Origin: DATKPE01 sp035524335
Lineage (GTDB): Bacteria > Bacteroidota > Ignavibacteria > UBA10030 > SZUA-254
Length of the DNA: 64,000 nucleotides
Assembly (NCBI GenBank): GCA_035524335.1
Contig: DATKPE010000004.1
Location: 1 to 64,000, forward strand
Direction: 5' to 3'
A program made the translations under genes and the position numbers. The notes beneath the pieces are model-generated. The model was given only the letters and a program-made list of their open reading frames with translations, searched no databases and was not told the origin of the DNA. This document shows positions 17,020 to 25,778 of this stretch, piece after piece; within the stretch, counting starts at the first letter, position 1, and each line of letters opens with the position of its first letter.

Positions 17020-18897
17020 TCAGTTGCCCGAATATTTTTTCCGGAGAGCATCCGCCTTGCCGTCCTGATGCGTCTCGCGATAGAGCTGATACAACAGCTG
17101 GACCAGATCGCCGGGCGGCTCCTCCATCCGCATGCCGGCCTCGATCTCCGCGATGGCGTTCTGACTATCTCCCTGTGATGCGCAGAGCGATCCGAGATCA
17201 AAGTAGGCGGTCGCAGAGAGCGGATTGATCTCGATGGCCTTCCGGTAGTGCCGTTCTGCTTCCTTCTCCATCCGGAGCCGGACGCAGGCTCTCCCCGCCA
17301 GATCGTGCAGGAGATACGACGCGGGAACCGCCGCAATTCCCTCCTCATAGATCGCCAGCACGCTGTCGGGGCGATTCGCCTCCATATACAGTTCCGCCGC
17401 TTCAATGTACCGGTCGGGGTTACCCGGCGCACGGTTGATCATGAGACGCGTGATCGCTCCCGCATCGGCATACTTTCCGGCGGCAAAGTATGTCTGGCGG
17501 AGCTTGACATATCCCATCGGATCATCCGGCCGCATACCGACATAGGTTTTCATCAGACCGATCGTACTGTCGAACTGCTGATGTTCATAGTAATATCCGG
17601 CCAGATTGAAATAGGACCTGCTGTACGACGGCGCCTTGCGGATGGCATCGCGCAGAAGGGTTTCGCTGTTGTTCCAGACCGGCAGGCGGAGGATCGTGAG
17701 TACGGCACATGCGGCGATCAGTCCGCCCATGACGGATGCGGCTGCAGTCCGGCGACGCGGCATGCCGAACAGACGGGCCGCGATGCCGGCGAGACAGATT
17801 GCAAGGCCGGCCATCGGGAGATACAGGCGATGTTCAAGCACGGGCACGGCGACCGGAATAATATTGAGAAGCGGCAGGAATCCGATCCCGGCCCATAAGA
17901 GCCCGAACCGCATTCCCCGGTCGCCGATACACGCTCGCCAGCCGAGACCGATGGCCCCGAGAGTAACAACAGCGGCAATCCACAGATGTTGCGGCTGGAG
18001 CCAGAACGATTCCGAAACGGGATGCGCAACGCTCAGGCGGAGGGGGTACACGATCAGGGCAAGATGTTCGGCAAACATCCCCGGTGCCGCCGCAAGGCGG
18101 TCCCACAGGGTCGTCCCCGCTTCAAACTGTTCAAAACCGCCGAGTACTCCGAGGGCACGGCCGCGGACGACGAGATAGGCGGCCGTCAGCAGAGCAAAAA
18201 CAAAATATTCGGCGATCTTTTTCCCCGCCGGCTTTCTGCCTCCCGCTGTTCCGGTGAAACAGAGATCGTACGCCGGAAGAAGGAGGAGATAGAATACCGC
18301 AGACTCCTTGGTGAAGAGCGCGGCCGTGAACGCCGCGGCGGAACCGGCGAAGAGCCACGACCGTTGCGGGTTCTCCCGGTAGAGCACAAAGAGATGGATC
18401 GCCGCGGTCACGAAAAGTGCGAGAAGCAGATCGTTCCGACCGGAAATCCAGGCGACGGTTTCGGTCTGGACCGGATGAAGAAGAAAAAACAGGCCGCCGG
18501 CGAGAGACGCCCCCCGGCTCCGGGTGAGCCGGAAGAGCAGGAGGGTGACCATCCAGCCCACCGCAAGATGGAGCAGGACATTTGTGCCATGATACCCTCC
18601 GGGGGCAAGCTTCCAGATCTGGTAATCTGCGATGAAGCTCACCATCAGGAGGGGACGATAATAGGACGCTTCGGCTCTTTGTCCCGCAAAGACATGAGTC
18701 GTAAACGCGGTAAAGACATTCGACCCGTGCGAGAGGAAACCGGAATTCTGCACGATCAGGTCCTGATCGTCATACGTAACGAAATCGTAGGAAACGGTCC
18801 GCAGGAAAATGGCGGCACCGGCGAGCAGGATAATGCTCCAGGCGGGGATGCGGGCGAAACCCGGGGTACGATCCGGCGGGGGGGGTGCAGCAGCCAT
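17020..18897 (-). CDS. TMTC-like GT-C O-mannosyltransferase with TPR domain
   Basis: The 625-aa product has about ten transmembrane helices in residues 15-410 and tetratricopeptide repeats in 420-620. The GT-C acidic pair is Asp43-Asp44 in VTYDDQDLIVQN in the first external loop. Further TMTC landmarks are NVLLHLAVGWMV and HPVQTETVAWISGRNDLL. Eukaryotic TMTC1-4 (GT105) transfer mannose from dolichyl-phosphate-mannose to Ser/Thr of exported proteins; bacterial homologues are mostly uncharacterised. A DPM1-like donor synthase is encoded just upstream in the same direction, which fits. The acceptor proteins are unknown. Confidence 0.85.
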   Translation of the reverse strand: MAAAPPPPDRTPGFARIPAWSIILLAGAAIFLRTVSYDFVTYDDQDLIVQNSGFLSHGSNVFTAFTTHVFAGQRAEASYYRPLLMVSFIADYQIWKLAPGGYHGTNVLLHLAVGWMVTLLLFRLTRSRGASLAGGLFFLLHPVQTETVAWISGRNDLLLALFVTAAIHLFVLYRENPQRSWLFAGSAAAFTAALFTKESAVFYLLLLPAYDLCFTGTAGGRKPAGKKIAEYFVFALLTAAYLVVRGRALGVLGGFEQFEAGTTLWDRLAAAPGMFAEHLALIVYPLRLSVAHPVSESFWLQPQHLWIAAVVTLGAIGLGWRACIGDRGMRFGLLWAGIGFLPLLNIIPVAVPVLEHRLYLPMAGLAICLAGIAARLFGMPRRRTAAASVMGGLIAACAVLTILRLPVWNNSETLLRDAIRKAPSYSRSYFNLAGYYYEHQQFDSTIGLMKTYVGMRPDDPMGYVKLRQTYFAAGKYADAGAITRLMINRAPGNPDRYIEAAELYMEANRPDSVLAIYEEGIAAVPASYLLHDLAGRACVRLRMEKEAERHYRKAIEINPLSATAYFDLGSLCASQGDSQNAIAEIEAGMRMEEPPGDLVQLLYQLYRETHQDGKADALRKKYSGN

Positions 18898-18900
18898 GGG

Positions 18901-19665
18901 CTAATTCCCGCTGTGGGGTGTCACATCGAACAGCGGCGAACGGCGCACGCCTGATGTGTGGAGGACGAATTTTCCGAGAACGGCGAGCGTCGAAAGACCG
19001 TACGTGATACTGCGGCGCCAGTTGATGGATGACGATTCTGCGGAGTACCTGACCGGAACCGGAAGTTCGCCGAGCCGGAACCGGCCCGCGACGCACTGCA
19101 TGAGCATCTGACTGTCGAACACGAAGTCATCCGAATTGTTCTCCCACGGGATGGCTTCGAGCACCCGGCGCGTATAGGCTCGGAATCCGGTATGCCATTC
19201 TGAAAGGTTCATGCCGGTGAACACATTCTCGATGATCGTGAGAAAACGATTGGCGACATATTTATAGAGCGGCATGCCGCCCGCGAGGACTTCCCGGCGC
19301 GAGCGGATGCGGGATCCGAGCATGACGTCGAAATACCCGTCCCGGAGAAAACTGATGAAATGCGGAGTAAGCCGGCTGTCGTACTGGTAATCGGGGTGGA
19401 TCATGACGACGATATCCGCTCCGCGTTCGAGGGCGAGCCGGTAGCAGCTCTTCTGATTTGCGCCATAGCCGCGGTTCACGTCATGCACAACGACGGTGAG
19501 GCCGAGCCGGCGGGCGGTATCGGCGGTGGCGTCCTTGCTGGCATCGTCGACGACGATGATTTCATCCACGGTACCGGCGGGGATATCCCGCACGGTCGGC
19601 CCGATGGTTCGGGCGGCATTGTAGGCCGGCATCACGACCACCGTTTTCATCGGCCGGCCGGTCAA
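18901..19665 (-). CDS. GT2 glycosyltransferase, DPM1-like polyprenyl-phosphate mannosyl/glucosyl synthase
   Basis: A GT-A family 2 enzyme of about 250 aa: VVVMPAYNAARTI, DEIIVVDDASKDAT, NRGYGANQKSCYRLAL, and HPDYQYD in place of the usual DxD. The whole resembles dolichyl-phosphate mannose synthase, without the C-terminal anchor helices. Product would be a polyprenyl-phosphate sugar, the donor used by GT-C enzymes such as the next gene. The start is a TTG overlapping the murA stop (TTGA) with AGGA just upstream; an ATG at 19650, where conservation begins, is the alternative. Confidence 0.85.
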   Translation of the reverse strand: MTGRPMKTVVVMPAYNAARTIGPTVRDIPAGTVDEIIVVDDASKDATADTARRLGLTVVVHDVNRGYGANQKSCYRLALERGADIVVMIHPDYQYDSRLTPHFISFLRDGYFDVMLGSRIRSRREVLAGGMPLYKYVANRFLTIIENVFTGMNLSEWHTGFRAYTRRVLEAIPWENNSDDFVFDSQMLMQCVAGRFRLGELPVPVRYSAESSSINWRRSITYGLSTLAVLGKFVLHTSGVRRSPLFDVTPHSGN

Positions 19666-20924
19666 TATTCCTGTCCCGAGACGCGGGTGATATGTGCCCC
19701 CAGGGCCTGAAGCTTTTTCTCGATCCGTTCATACCCGCGGTCGAGGTGATAGACCCTCAGTACCTCGGTGGTTCCTGTGGCGACGAGTCCGGCGAGAACA
19801 AGGCTGGCGGAAGCCCGGAGGTCGGTCGACATGACCTTGGCACCGGCCAGCTGTTTAACTCCCTTGACAATGGCTGAATTCTTCTGCAGATCGATTTCAG
19901 CGCCGAGGCGTACCAGCTCCGGGACATGTTTGAAGCGGTCGAAATAGATCGAATCGGTGATAACAGACGAGCCACGGGCGATCGTCATGAGGGAGATCCA
20001 TTGAGCCTGCATGTCGGTCGGAAATCCGGGATAGACCGCGGTCGTCACGTCGACCGGTTTGAGGATCCGGGGTCCGCGGATGGTGATTGATCCGTCGCCG
20101 GAATCGATCTCCGCTCCGGCCTCCTCGAGTTTCGCCAGGATCGCGGCGAGATGATTCGGACGGCAGTTTTCGAGCTTGACGTTTCCGCCGGTCAGCGCGG
20201 CGGCCGCGAGAAAAGTCCCGGCTTCGATCCGGTCGGGAATCATCACCTCGTCCACCGGATGAAGCGCATCGACGCCCTCGACTTCTATCCGCGTCGTCCC
20301 GAGGCCGTCTATCCGGGCGCCCATCTTCATCAGAAACTGGGCGAGCGCCGTGATCTCCGGTTCAATCGCCGCATTCTCGATCACCGACATTCCTTTTGCA
20401 AGAACTGCCGCCATCAGGATATTTCCCGTCGCTCCGACGCTTGAAACATCGAAAGCGATTTTGGCGCCCCTGAGGCGTTTCGCTTTTCCGACGATATACC
20501 CGCGATCGATGTCGATCTTCGCGCCGAGCTTCCGGATGCCCTCGATGTGCAGATTCACGGGCCGCGGGCCCCACGCACATCCGCCGGGCAGTGATACCCG
20601 GGCCTGACCATAACGGGCGATCAGCGGACCGAGGACGTAGACCGAGGCCCGCATTTTTTTTACCTGTTCATAGGGTGCTTCGAACCGGTTGACCCGGAAG
20701 GTATTGATAAGCAGTTCGCGTCCGTCCCGCTCCAGATCGACTCCCATCATCTGGAGAAGCTTGCCCATCGTGCTGATGTCGAGAAGATCGGGAATATTCC
20801 CGAATCTGTACTTCCCGCTGGCCAGGAGCGTCGCGGGCATGAGGGCGAGTGCGGCGTTTTTCGATCCGCAGATGCGGACCGTTCCCTTCAGTTTTACGCC
20901 GCCCTTTATGACGAATTTGTCCAC
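19662..20924 (-). CDS. murA: MurA, UDP-N-acetylglucosamine 1-carboxyvinyltransferase
   Basis: First committed step of peptidoglycan synthesis. The 420-aa product has GSKNAALALMPATLL with the substrate Lys/Asn pair, and the fosfomycin-target cysteine is present in SLPGGCAWGPRPVNLH. Later blocks TAVYPGFPTDMQAQ and GYERIEKKLQALGA complete the fold. The start is the GTG at 20924 (VDKFVIKGG) with an AAAGGA Shine-Dalgarno; an in-frame ATG further up lies in the promoter. MurA shares the transcript with the glycosyltransferases downstream. Confidence 0.97.
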   Translation of the reverse strand: MDKFVIKGGVKLKGTVRICGSKNAALALMPATLLASGKYRFGNIPDLLDISTMGKLLQMMGVDLERDGRELLINTFRVNRFEAPYEQVKKMRASVYVLGPLIARYGQARVSLPGGCAWGPRPVNLHIEGIRKLGAKIDIDRGYIVGKAKRLRGAKIAFDVSSVGATGNILMAAVLAKGMSVIENAAIEPEITALAQFLMKMGARIDGLGTTRIEVEGVDALHPVDEVMIPDRIEAGTFLAAAALTGGNVKLENCRPNHLAAILAKLEEAGAEIDSGDGSITIRGPRILKPVDVTTAVYPGFPTDMQAQWISLMTIARGSSVITDSIYFDRFKHVPELVRLGAEIDLQKNSAIVKGVKQLAGAKVMSTDLRASASLVLAGLVATGTTEVLRVYHLDRGYERIEKKLQALGAHITRVSGQEY

Positions 20925-20948
20925 GCAGCGTCCTTTCTGTGCTGTGAG

Positions 20949-20977
20949 AATATACGGCAAACAGCTCAATTATGCAA
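20949..20977 (-). promoter_or_regulatory. Promoter of murA
   Basis: TTGCAT, 17-nt spacer, TATATT on the minus strand, about 18 nt of leader. It probably serves murA and the glycosyltransferase/TPR genes that follow. Confidence 0.65.
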
Positions 20978-21109
20978 TGAACACGCTATTCACGTTGCTT
21001 CTGACGGCGGAAATTTTTTAATTGAAGGAACCGGCGTCTGCCGCACAGAGACCGGCACCTTACCAGCCGGTTCCCATCATTCATCCTTAATCATTCAGGA
21101 GCGTTCTTT

Positions 21110-21604
21110 ATGGCACACAGTGAGAAGGAGCAATTCCTCCAGGCGTGGGAAAAAGAATACCAGACCACGCTGAAGGTGTTCAAAGCATACCCGGCCGCCC
21201 GCGCCGACCTGCGACCCCATCCGAAATCCCCCACCGCATCGGAGCTGGCCTGGCGCATGGTCGGGGAGGAATCATTATTCATCAACGGGGTCATCAACGG
21301 CCAGATTAATTTCTCCGGCCAGCCCGCCGCCCCCTCGACCCTGGGGGAAATTCTCCAGACCTATGAGAAAAACCATAAGGAATGGACTGCAAAACTCCGC
21401 GGCGTCCCCGACGATGTGTTGAACAGGAATATCAAGTTCATGGTCGCCCCCAAGACTCCCGGCGATGTCCGGAGCGGCGATATCCTCTGGTTCTTCCTCA
21501 TGGATACGATCCATCACCGCGGACAGTTCTCCGTCTACCTCCGCATGGCTGACGGGAAGGTTCCCTCCATCTACGGACCGAGCGGCGACGAGCCGTGGAT
21601 GTAA
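21110..21604 (+). CDS. DinB-like four-helix protein
   Basis: The 164-aa product fits the DinB/YfiT superfamily of metal-binding four-helix bundles, often thiol-dependent transferases. The C-terminal helix DTIHHRGQFSVYLRMADG carries two of the usual three metal histidines. The first, normally in helix two, appears replaced: the matching segment reads ELAWRMVGEES with Arg where His is expected, so metal binding may be altered. Start supported by AGGAG 8 nt upstream. No substrate can be assigned. Confidence 0.75.
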   Translation: MAHSEKEQFLQAWEKEYQTTLKVFKAYPAARADLRPHPKSPTASELAWRMVGEESLFINGVINGQINFSGQPAAPSTLGEILQTYEKNHKEWTAKLRGVPDDVLNRNIKFMVAPKTPGDVRSGDILWFFLMDTIHHRGQFSVYLRMADGKVPSIYGPSGDEPWM

Positions 21605-21644
21605 TCCCGGCGCCGGCGAACCACAGCCGCTGATCCGATCCGTC

Positions 21645-21983
21645 GTGCCTGCAATAGAGATCGTCGACATTGCCCATCCGCCTCTCGGTTCCGCTGAGGC
21701 GGAGGCAATGCTCGATGCCCTTCTCCGCAAAGCCCTCCTCTCCGGCGGGACAACCATCGTGAAAATCATCCATGGCTACGGCAGTTCCGGCAAGGGCGGT
21801 ATTCTCAGGACTGCCGTCCGGAATTGGGCCTGGCGGAACCGGAGCCGCATATGCCTGTGCCTTCCCGGTGAAGAGGCCGACATGTTCAATGCCGGCACCC
21901 GGGATCTCATCGAGGGAACCGGCCTGTCCGCATCGTCGCTCGGTCCCCCAGGAGCAGGTCATACATTTATCCGGTTTACCTGA
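21645..21983 (+). CDS. Stand-alone Smr-domain protein
   Basis: About 112 aa from the GTG at 21645. The core DALLRKALLSGGTTIVKIIHGYGSSGKGGIL followed by RTAVRNW is the Smr fold found at the end of MutS2 and alone in small proteins; the HGYGSSGKGG loop is the DNA/RNA-nicking signature region. No Shine-Dalgarno is visible, so the start is uncertain; the frame is open upstream to 21465 inside the DinB-like gene. It may be cotranslated with that gene, 40 nt away. Confidence 0.7.
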   Translation: MPAIEIVDIAHPPLGSAEAEAMLDALLRKALLSGGTTIVKIIHGYGSSGKGGILRTAVRNWAWRNRSRICLCLPGEEADMFNAGTRDLIEGTGLSASSLGPPGAGHTFIRFT

Positions 21984-22045
21984 CGCGATTCAGCCATTCC
22001 ACTCCCGAATTTTCATAAATTCCGGTTTTTAAGATGTTTGAGGGG

Positions 22046-22074
22046 TTGCACAAGAATCAAACATTGATTATCAT
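22046..22074 (+). promoter_or_regulatory. Promoter of DapA-family gene with inverted repeat in the spacer
   Basis: TTGCAC (22046-22051), 17-nt spacer, TATCAT (22069-22074), leader about 17 nt. The spacer holds a perfect inverted repeat AATCAA-aca-TTGATT at 22055-22069, and CATTGAT is repeated directly at 22062 and 22072, one helical turn apart. A regulator site is plausible. Confidence 0.55.
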
Positions 22075-22097
22075 TGATCGTTTATGACTCATTCGGC

Positions 22098-23012
22098 ATG
22101 AATGAACAACCTCCGATCCGGGGGATCATCCCTCCGATCATTACACCGTTCACACACACCGGCGAAGTCGATTTCGACGCGTTTGCCCACAACTGCGAAC
22201 GATGGAATTCGGAACCGCTGGGAGGACTTCTGGTCCTCGGATCGAACAGCGAAGCCCCTTACCTGAACGAAGAGGAAAAGCTGACCCTGATCCGTCTCGC
22301 GGTGCGTTCATCGCCACCCGGAAGGATGGTCCTGGCCGGCACGGGACTCGAGTCGACCCGTGAGACGATCCGACTCACCAATCTTGCCGCATCGCTCGGC
22401 GCACACGCCGCGCTTGTCTTGACGCCTTTTTATTACGGTGAGATGATGTCGGAAGCGGCGGTGATCAGGCACTACACAGCGATTGCCGAAGCATCCGACA
22501 TACCCATCCTTCTCTATAATGTCCCGCGCTTCACCCACTATAATATACCGGCGGGGGCGGTTGCCGAACTCAGCCGCCATCCCGGAATCACCGGCATGAA
22601 GGACAGCAGCGGCAACCTCGGCCAGCTGAAGGAATTCATCTCTTCTGCGGCGCCCGGATTTACCGTGATACCGGGAAGCGCATCGCTTCTCCCTGCCGCC
22701 GCGGAATCGGGGGTGGAAACGGCGATCATCGCCATCGCCAACGCATTTCCCGGAATTTGCGCGCGGATTCTGAACAGGCCGTCCGAGAGCGCCTCTCTGC
22801 ATTCCTCCCTGATGTCGGTCAGCAGGGTTGCGTCCGATCGTCACGGAATCCCCGGTCTGAAATATCTCTGCACGCTTGCGGGATATGAAGGGGGATATCC
22901 GCGGAGCCCGCTACAGCCGCTGGGGGAGGATGCTGAGGCCGGGATACGGGCGGCTCTCGACGCCTCCGGATTGCTTCAGCACGCCTCGAACCCGTCCGGA
23001 CAGGAGGCATAG
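22098..23012 (+). CDS. DapA-family (beta/alpha)8 aldolase, HOGA-like
   Basis: The 304-aa class I aldolase belongs to the DHDPS/NAL family: Schiff-base lysine Lys168 in GITGMKDSSGN and proton-relay Tyr140 in ILLYNVPR. The GSNSEAPYLNEEEKL segment differs from the GTTGE of true DapA and resembles 4-hydroxy-2-oxoglutarate aldolase, so a catabolic pyruvate-releasing aldolase is likelier than lysine synthesis; this is a judgement by motif only. Start at the ATG of MNEQPPIRG, after the promoter. The next gene starts 2 nt past its stop. Confidence 0.82.
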   Translation: MNEQPPIRGIIPPIITPFTHTGEVDFDAFAHNCERWNSEPLGGLLVLGSNSEAPYLNEEEKLTLIRLAVRSSPPGRMVLAGTGLESTRETIRLTNLAASLGAHAALVLTPFYYGEMMSEAAVIRHYTAIAEASDIPILLYNVPRFTHYNIPAGAVAELSRHPGITGMKDSSGNLGQLKEFISSAAPGFTVIPGSASLLPAAAESGVETAIIAIANAFPGICARILNRPSESASLHSSLMSVSRVASDRHGIPGLKYLCTLAGYEGGYPRSPLQPLGEDAEAGIRAALDASGLLQHASNPSGQEA

Positions 23013-23014
23013 GC

Positions 23015-23701
23015 ATGCAGAGGTTCCGATTCCGCCCGACCGTCCGGTATGTCGACCCGTTTGAACGATGGGTTCCCCTTCTTTTGAAATTCTGCATGTA
23101 TGGCTTCCTCGGCTATCTGTTTTACGAAGCGGCCACAACCTTTCTGGAATATACGCCTCTCCAGCCGTGGCCGGGGCTTCTCTCGACGTTCAGGATGTTT
23201 ACGTTTCTTCCGATCCACGAAACGGGACACCTCCTCTTCAGCTTCTTCGGGCGGACACTCCACATTCTCGGCGGATCGTTCTGGCAGGTGATGTTCATGG
23301 TGATATGGTTCGGCATCGCCGTGTACCAGCGGTCGCAGACGGCTCCCGTCGCCGCCTTTTTCGCGGGGGAAAATCTGATGGATGTCAGCCTCTATATCCG
23401 GGACGCCGAATTCCGCGCCCTGCCGCTTCTTGGCGGCCGCTCATCCGAACACGATTGGTACAATCTTCTGAGCGATTGGAATGCGCTCTCCTCCGCCGGC
23501 ACCATCGCGGATATCGTCTACTATTCCGGTTTTGCGATCTGTTGTTTTGCCCTCATCGGTGGCTGTATCTTCTCGATCATGGTGTTTCTCGAGCCCACCC
23601 GGCATCCGCATTATGTCGATCCCCTCACCGCGCGAAACAACTCCGTTCAGGATCTCCTCAACAAGCAGATTTCCGAAAAGGAAAAAAAGGAACTGATGTA
23701 G
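23015..23701 (+). CDS. Multipass membrane protein with HExGH motif, unknown function
   Basis: A 228-aa protein with about four hydrophobic helices (around 20-38, 60-78, 88-105 and 165-195). A zinc-protease-like His68-Glu-Thr-Gly-His72 sits in LPIHETGHLLFSFFGRT, followed by LGGSFWQ. A second polar block, GENLMDVSLYIRDAEFRALP then LLGG and EHDWYNLL, may supply the remaining ligands. The pattern recalls an uncharacterised, widely spread membrane family with some likeness to site-2 (M50) proteases. AGGAGGC precedes the ATG and overlaps the end of the aldolase gene, so the two are cotranslated. The tail after residue 215 is charged. Confidence 0.75.
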   Translation: MQRFRFRPTVRYVDPFERWVPLLLKFCMYGFLGYLFYEAATTFLEYTPLQPWPGLLSTFRMFTFLPIHETGHLLFSFFGRTLHILGGSFWQVMFMVIWFGIAVYQRSQTAPVAAFFAGENLMDVSLYIRDAEFRALPLLGGRSSEHDWYNLLSDWNALSSAGTIADIVYYSGFAICCFALIGGCIFSIMVFLEPTRHPHYVDPLTARNNSVQDLLNKQISEKEKKELM

Positions 23702-23735
23702 CGTGCGGTTGACGCACGTGGAAGGATGACAGCGG

Positions 23736-25706
23736 GTGCATTTCCGTCAAAAAATAATTTTCGCTTTCCCTGTCTGTTTTTTCATGCTCGCCTGCGCCGG
23801 TCTTTCGGCATCTCCGGCGCTCTCCTGGGGCTTTCATTTTTTCGGCTTCCTTCCGCCCGGCTTCCTCATTGCCGCGGCGCTTCTCGTCTCGGCCGCCTGC
23901 TATCTGGCATATCCCCGGGAATCCGGCAGTATCCTTTCCGCCTCTCTGCCGTCGCTGCGTGAGAAGTATGTCATTCTCGCGGCCTGCGGCGCGAGCCTGC
24001 TGGTCTCCATTCTCCTGAGAATCCGTGTTCCCCTTCTGGGAGACGGTTTCTTTCTTGTGAAGAATTTTTCCGACGCATTCCACGGCGACGCACCGATCTA
24101 CTACCGGAACGAGCCGCTGGCAACCGCCTATTTCTGGCAATTCTTTCGGATAACCGGAATTCCCCGATTGTATACGGAATTCCTGGAAAAATTCCTGACC
24201 GCGGAGCTGATCCTTGAGGCGGGATTCCTGCTTCTCGCATACCTGATCATCCGGCAGATCTCCGGGCGGGGACCGGTGCGTCTTGCCGGGTTCCTCCTCG
24301 TCATCGTGATGCCGTACATGCAGCTCTTTTTCGGCTATGTCGAAACCTACGCCGTCGTCCTCTTCGCTCTCGCGCTCTATCTCTACACCGCGATTCTGCA
24401 TATCCGGGGCAGGGTCCCTTTCTGGACCATTGTGCTTTCCTTCTATCTCCTCGTCCTGACACACTACCTTGCGCTTATCCTTCTCCCGTCAATTCTGTAC
24501 GCCGGGTATCGCGACTACAGATCACGCGGATGGAAGGACATCGCCCTGGGGTCGGGAGCGGCCGCACTCATCACCCTGCTGATCCTCATTGCGATCGGAT
24601 TTGATCCCGAACCCTACTCCGAATATGTTCCCTACCACCATTACCTGTGGTTCACGCCAAGACCCCTGACTCCCGATGCAGTATCTGATCCGTACACGCT
24701 TTTTTCGCTCCCTCATTTCGCGGACCTGGCCAATTACCTCTATCTGATGGGAGGGGGATTCTTTCTGCTTTTCTTCGCCGGTCTCCGGCGGAATTCCGGA
24801 AACGGCCGGCCGGATGCCGCCATCCGGAATTTTCTCGCACTCGCCATCATCCCGGCCGTGGCAGTTCTCATGGTGATAAAATTCGACCTCGGTGCGGCGC
24901 GGGACTGGGATGTGTTTTCGCCGTTCTTTCTGCTCCTCCCTCTTTTCGCCACCGCGTATCTCGATGCCTCCGACCTGCCGGCCTCCCTGCCCCTCGCGGC
25001 AGTGACCATTGCCGTCCTCCTCTGCCACTCCGGATCGTACTGGCTGGTCAACTCGCGGCCGGACGCCATGCTCTCCCGGGTCGAATCTCTTGTCGCAACC
25101 GCGCCGCTCTCGCAGGATGCCCGTTACAATGCATCGCTGTCGCTGGCCCAGTACTTTCACCAGGCGGGTGCCGATACCGGTGCGATCCGCGTCTGGAACC
25201 GCTATGCCGGAGTCCATCCGGGAGACAGGAGATCCTATCAGAATCTTCTCAATAATTTTCTCCGCCAGTCCCCGACACCGCGCGAACAGATCGACCGCGT
25301 CTATCAGAACTGGCTTCGTGCCATCCCTGCTGACACCGGCGCCGTTCTCGGGTACAGGAACTACTGCGTCGAATCTGGGAATGTCTGCTTCAGCCGTGGC
25401 GTCAACGATTCCGCGGAACTCTATTACCGGCGTTCTCTCTCCATCGATTCGACCTACCCGGTCGCCTACAATAACCTCGGCAGTGTTCTCGCGCTCCGGG
25501 GTGACACCGCAGATGCCCGCAGATATTATATGACAGCCATCGACCTGAATCCCTCGTACGGTGATGCGTTGTATAACCTTGCCTCCCTTCTGGAAGACCG
25601 GGGCGATCCTGCGGCGATCGGGTACTACCGGCAGGCGGCCGACCTCAATGTCGCCGCCGCAAGGGAGAAGCTGTCCCGTCTCCGGAGTCTCCCCCGACAG
25701 AAGTGA
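23736..25706 (+). CDS. GT-C-like polytopic membrane protein with C-terminal TPRs (paralogue 1)
   Basis: The 656-aa product has ten or more hydrophobic segments over residues 5-430 and TPRs over 460-650, such as YPVAYNNLGSVLALRGDTAD and YGDALYNLASLLEDRGD. The first large loop has LLGDGFFLVKN with Asp103, where GT-C glycosyltransferases carry their catalytic acid. FFGYVETYAVVLFAL and GAARDWDVFSPFFLL are shared with the next gene. The start is a GTG with GAAGGA upstream. Role as a lipid-linked-sugar transferase is inferred; donor and acceptor are unknown. Confidence 0.75.
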   Translation: MHFRQKIIFAFPVCFFMLACAGLSASPALSWGFHFFGFLPPGFLIAAALLVSAACYLAYPRESGSILSASLPSLREKYVILAACGASLLVSILLRIRVPLLGDGFFLVKNFSDAFHGDAPIYYRNEPLATAYFWQFFRITGIPRLYTEFLEKFLTAELILEAGFLLLAYLIIRQISGRGPVRLAGFLLVIVMPYMQLFFGYVETYAVVLFALALYLYTAILHIRGRVPFWTIVLSFYLLVLTHYLALILLPSILYAGYRDYRSRGWKDIALGSGAAALITLLILIAIGFDPEPYSEYVPYHHYLWFTPRPLTPDAVSDPYTLFSLPHFADLANYLYLMGGGFFLLFFAGLRRNSGNGRPDAAIRNFLALAIIPAVAVLMVIKFDLGAARDWDVFSPFFLLLPLFATAYLDASDLPASLPLAAVTIAVLLCHSGSYWLVNSRPDAMLSRVESLVATAPLSQDARYNASLSLAQYFHQAGADTGAIRVWNRYAGVHPGDRRSYQNLLNNFLRQSPTPREQIDRVYQNWLRAIPADTGAVLGYRNYCVESGNVCFSRGVNDSAELYYRRSLSIDSTYPVAYNNLGSVLALRGDTADARRYYMTAIDLNPSYGDALYNLASLLEDRGDPAAIGYYRQAADLNVAAAREKLSRLRSLPRQK

Positions 25707-25724
25707 GCATTCCGGTCCGTCCCG

Positions 25725-25753
25725 TTGACCGGAACCACAATTTCCCCTATATT
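25725..25753 (+). promoter_or_regulatory. Promoter of GT-C/TPR paralogue 2
   Basis: TTGACC, 17-nt spacer, TATATT, about 19 nt of leader to the ATG at 25779. It lies right after the stop of paralogue 1, so the two can be expressed separately. Confidence 0.6.
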
Positions 25754-25778
25754 CCCCGATGGAACCGCGTTCCCTTCT

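Noticed and set aside
25725..25778. N-terminal extension of GT-C/TPR paralogue 2 from a TTG
   Set aside because: That TTG is the -35 element, and the codons after it cover the promoter spacer and -10.
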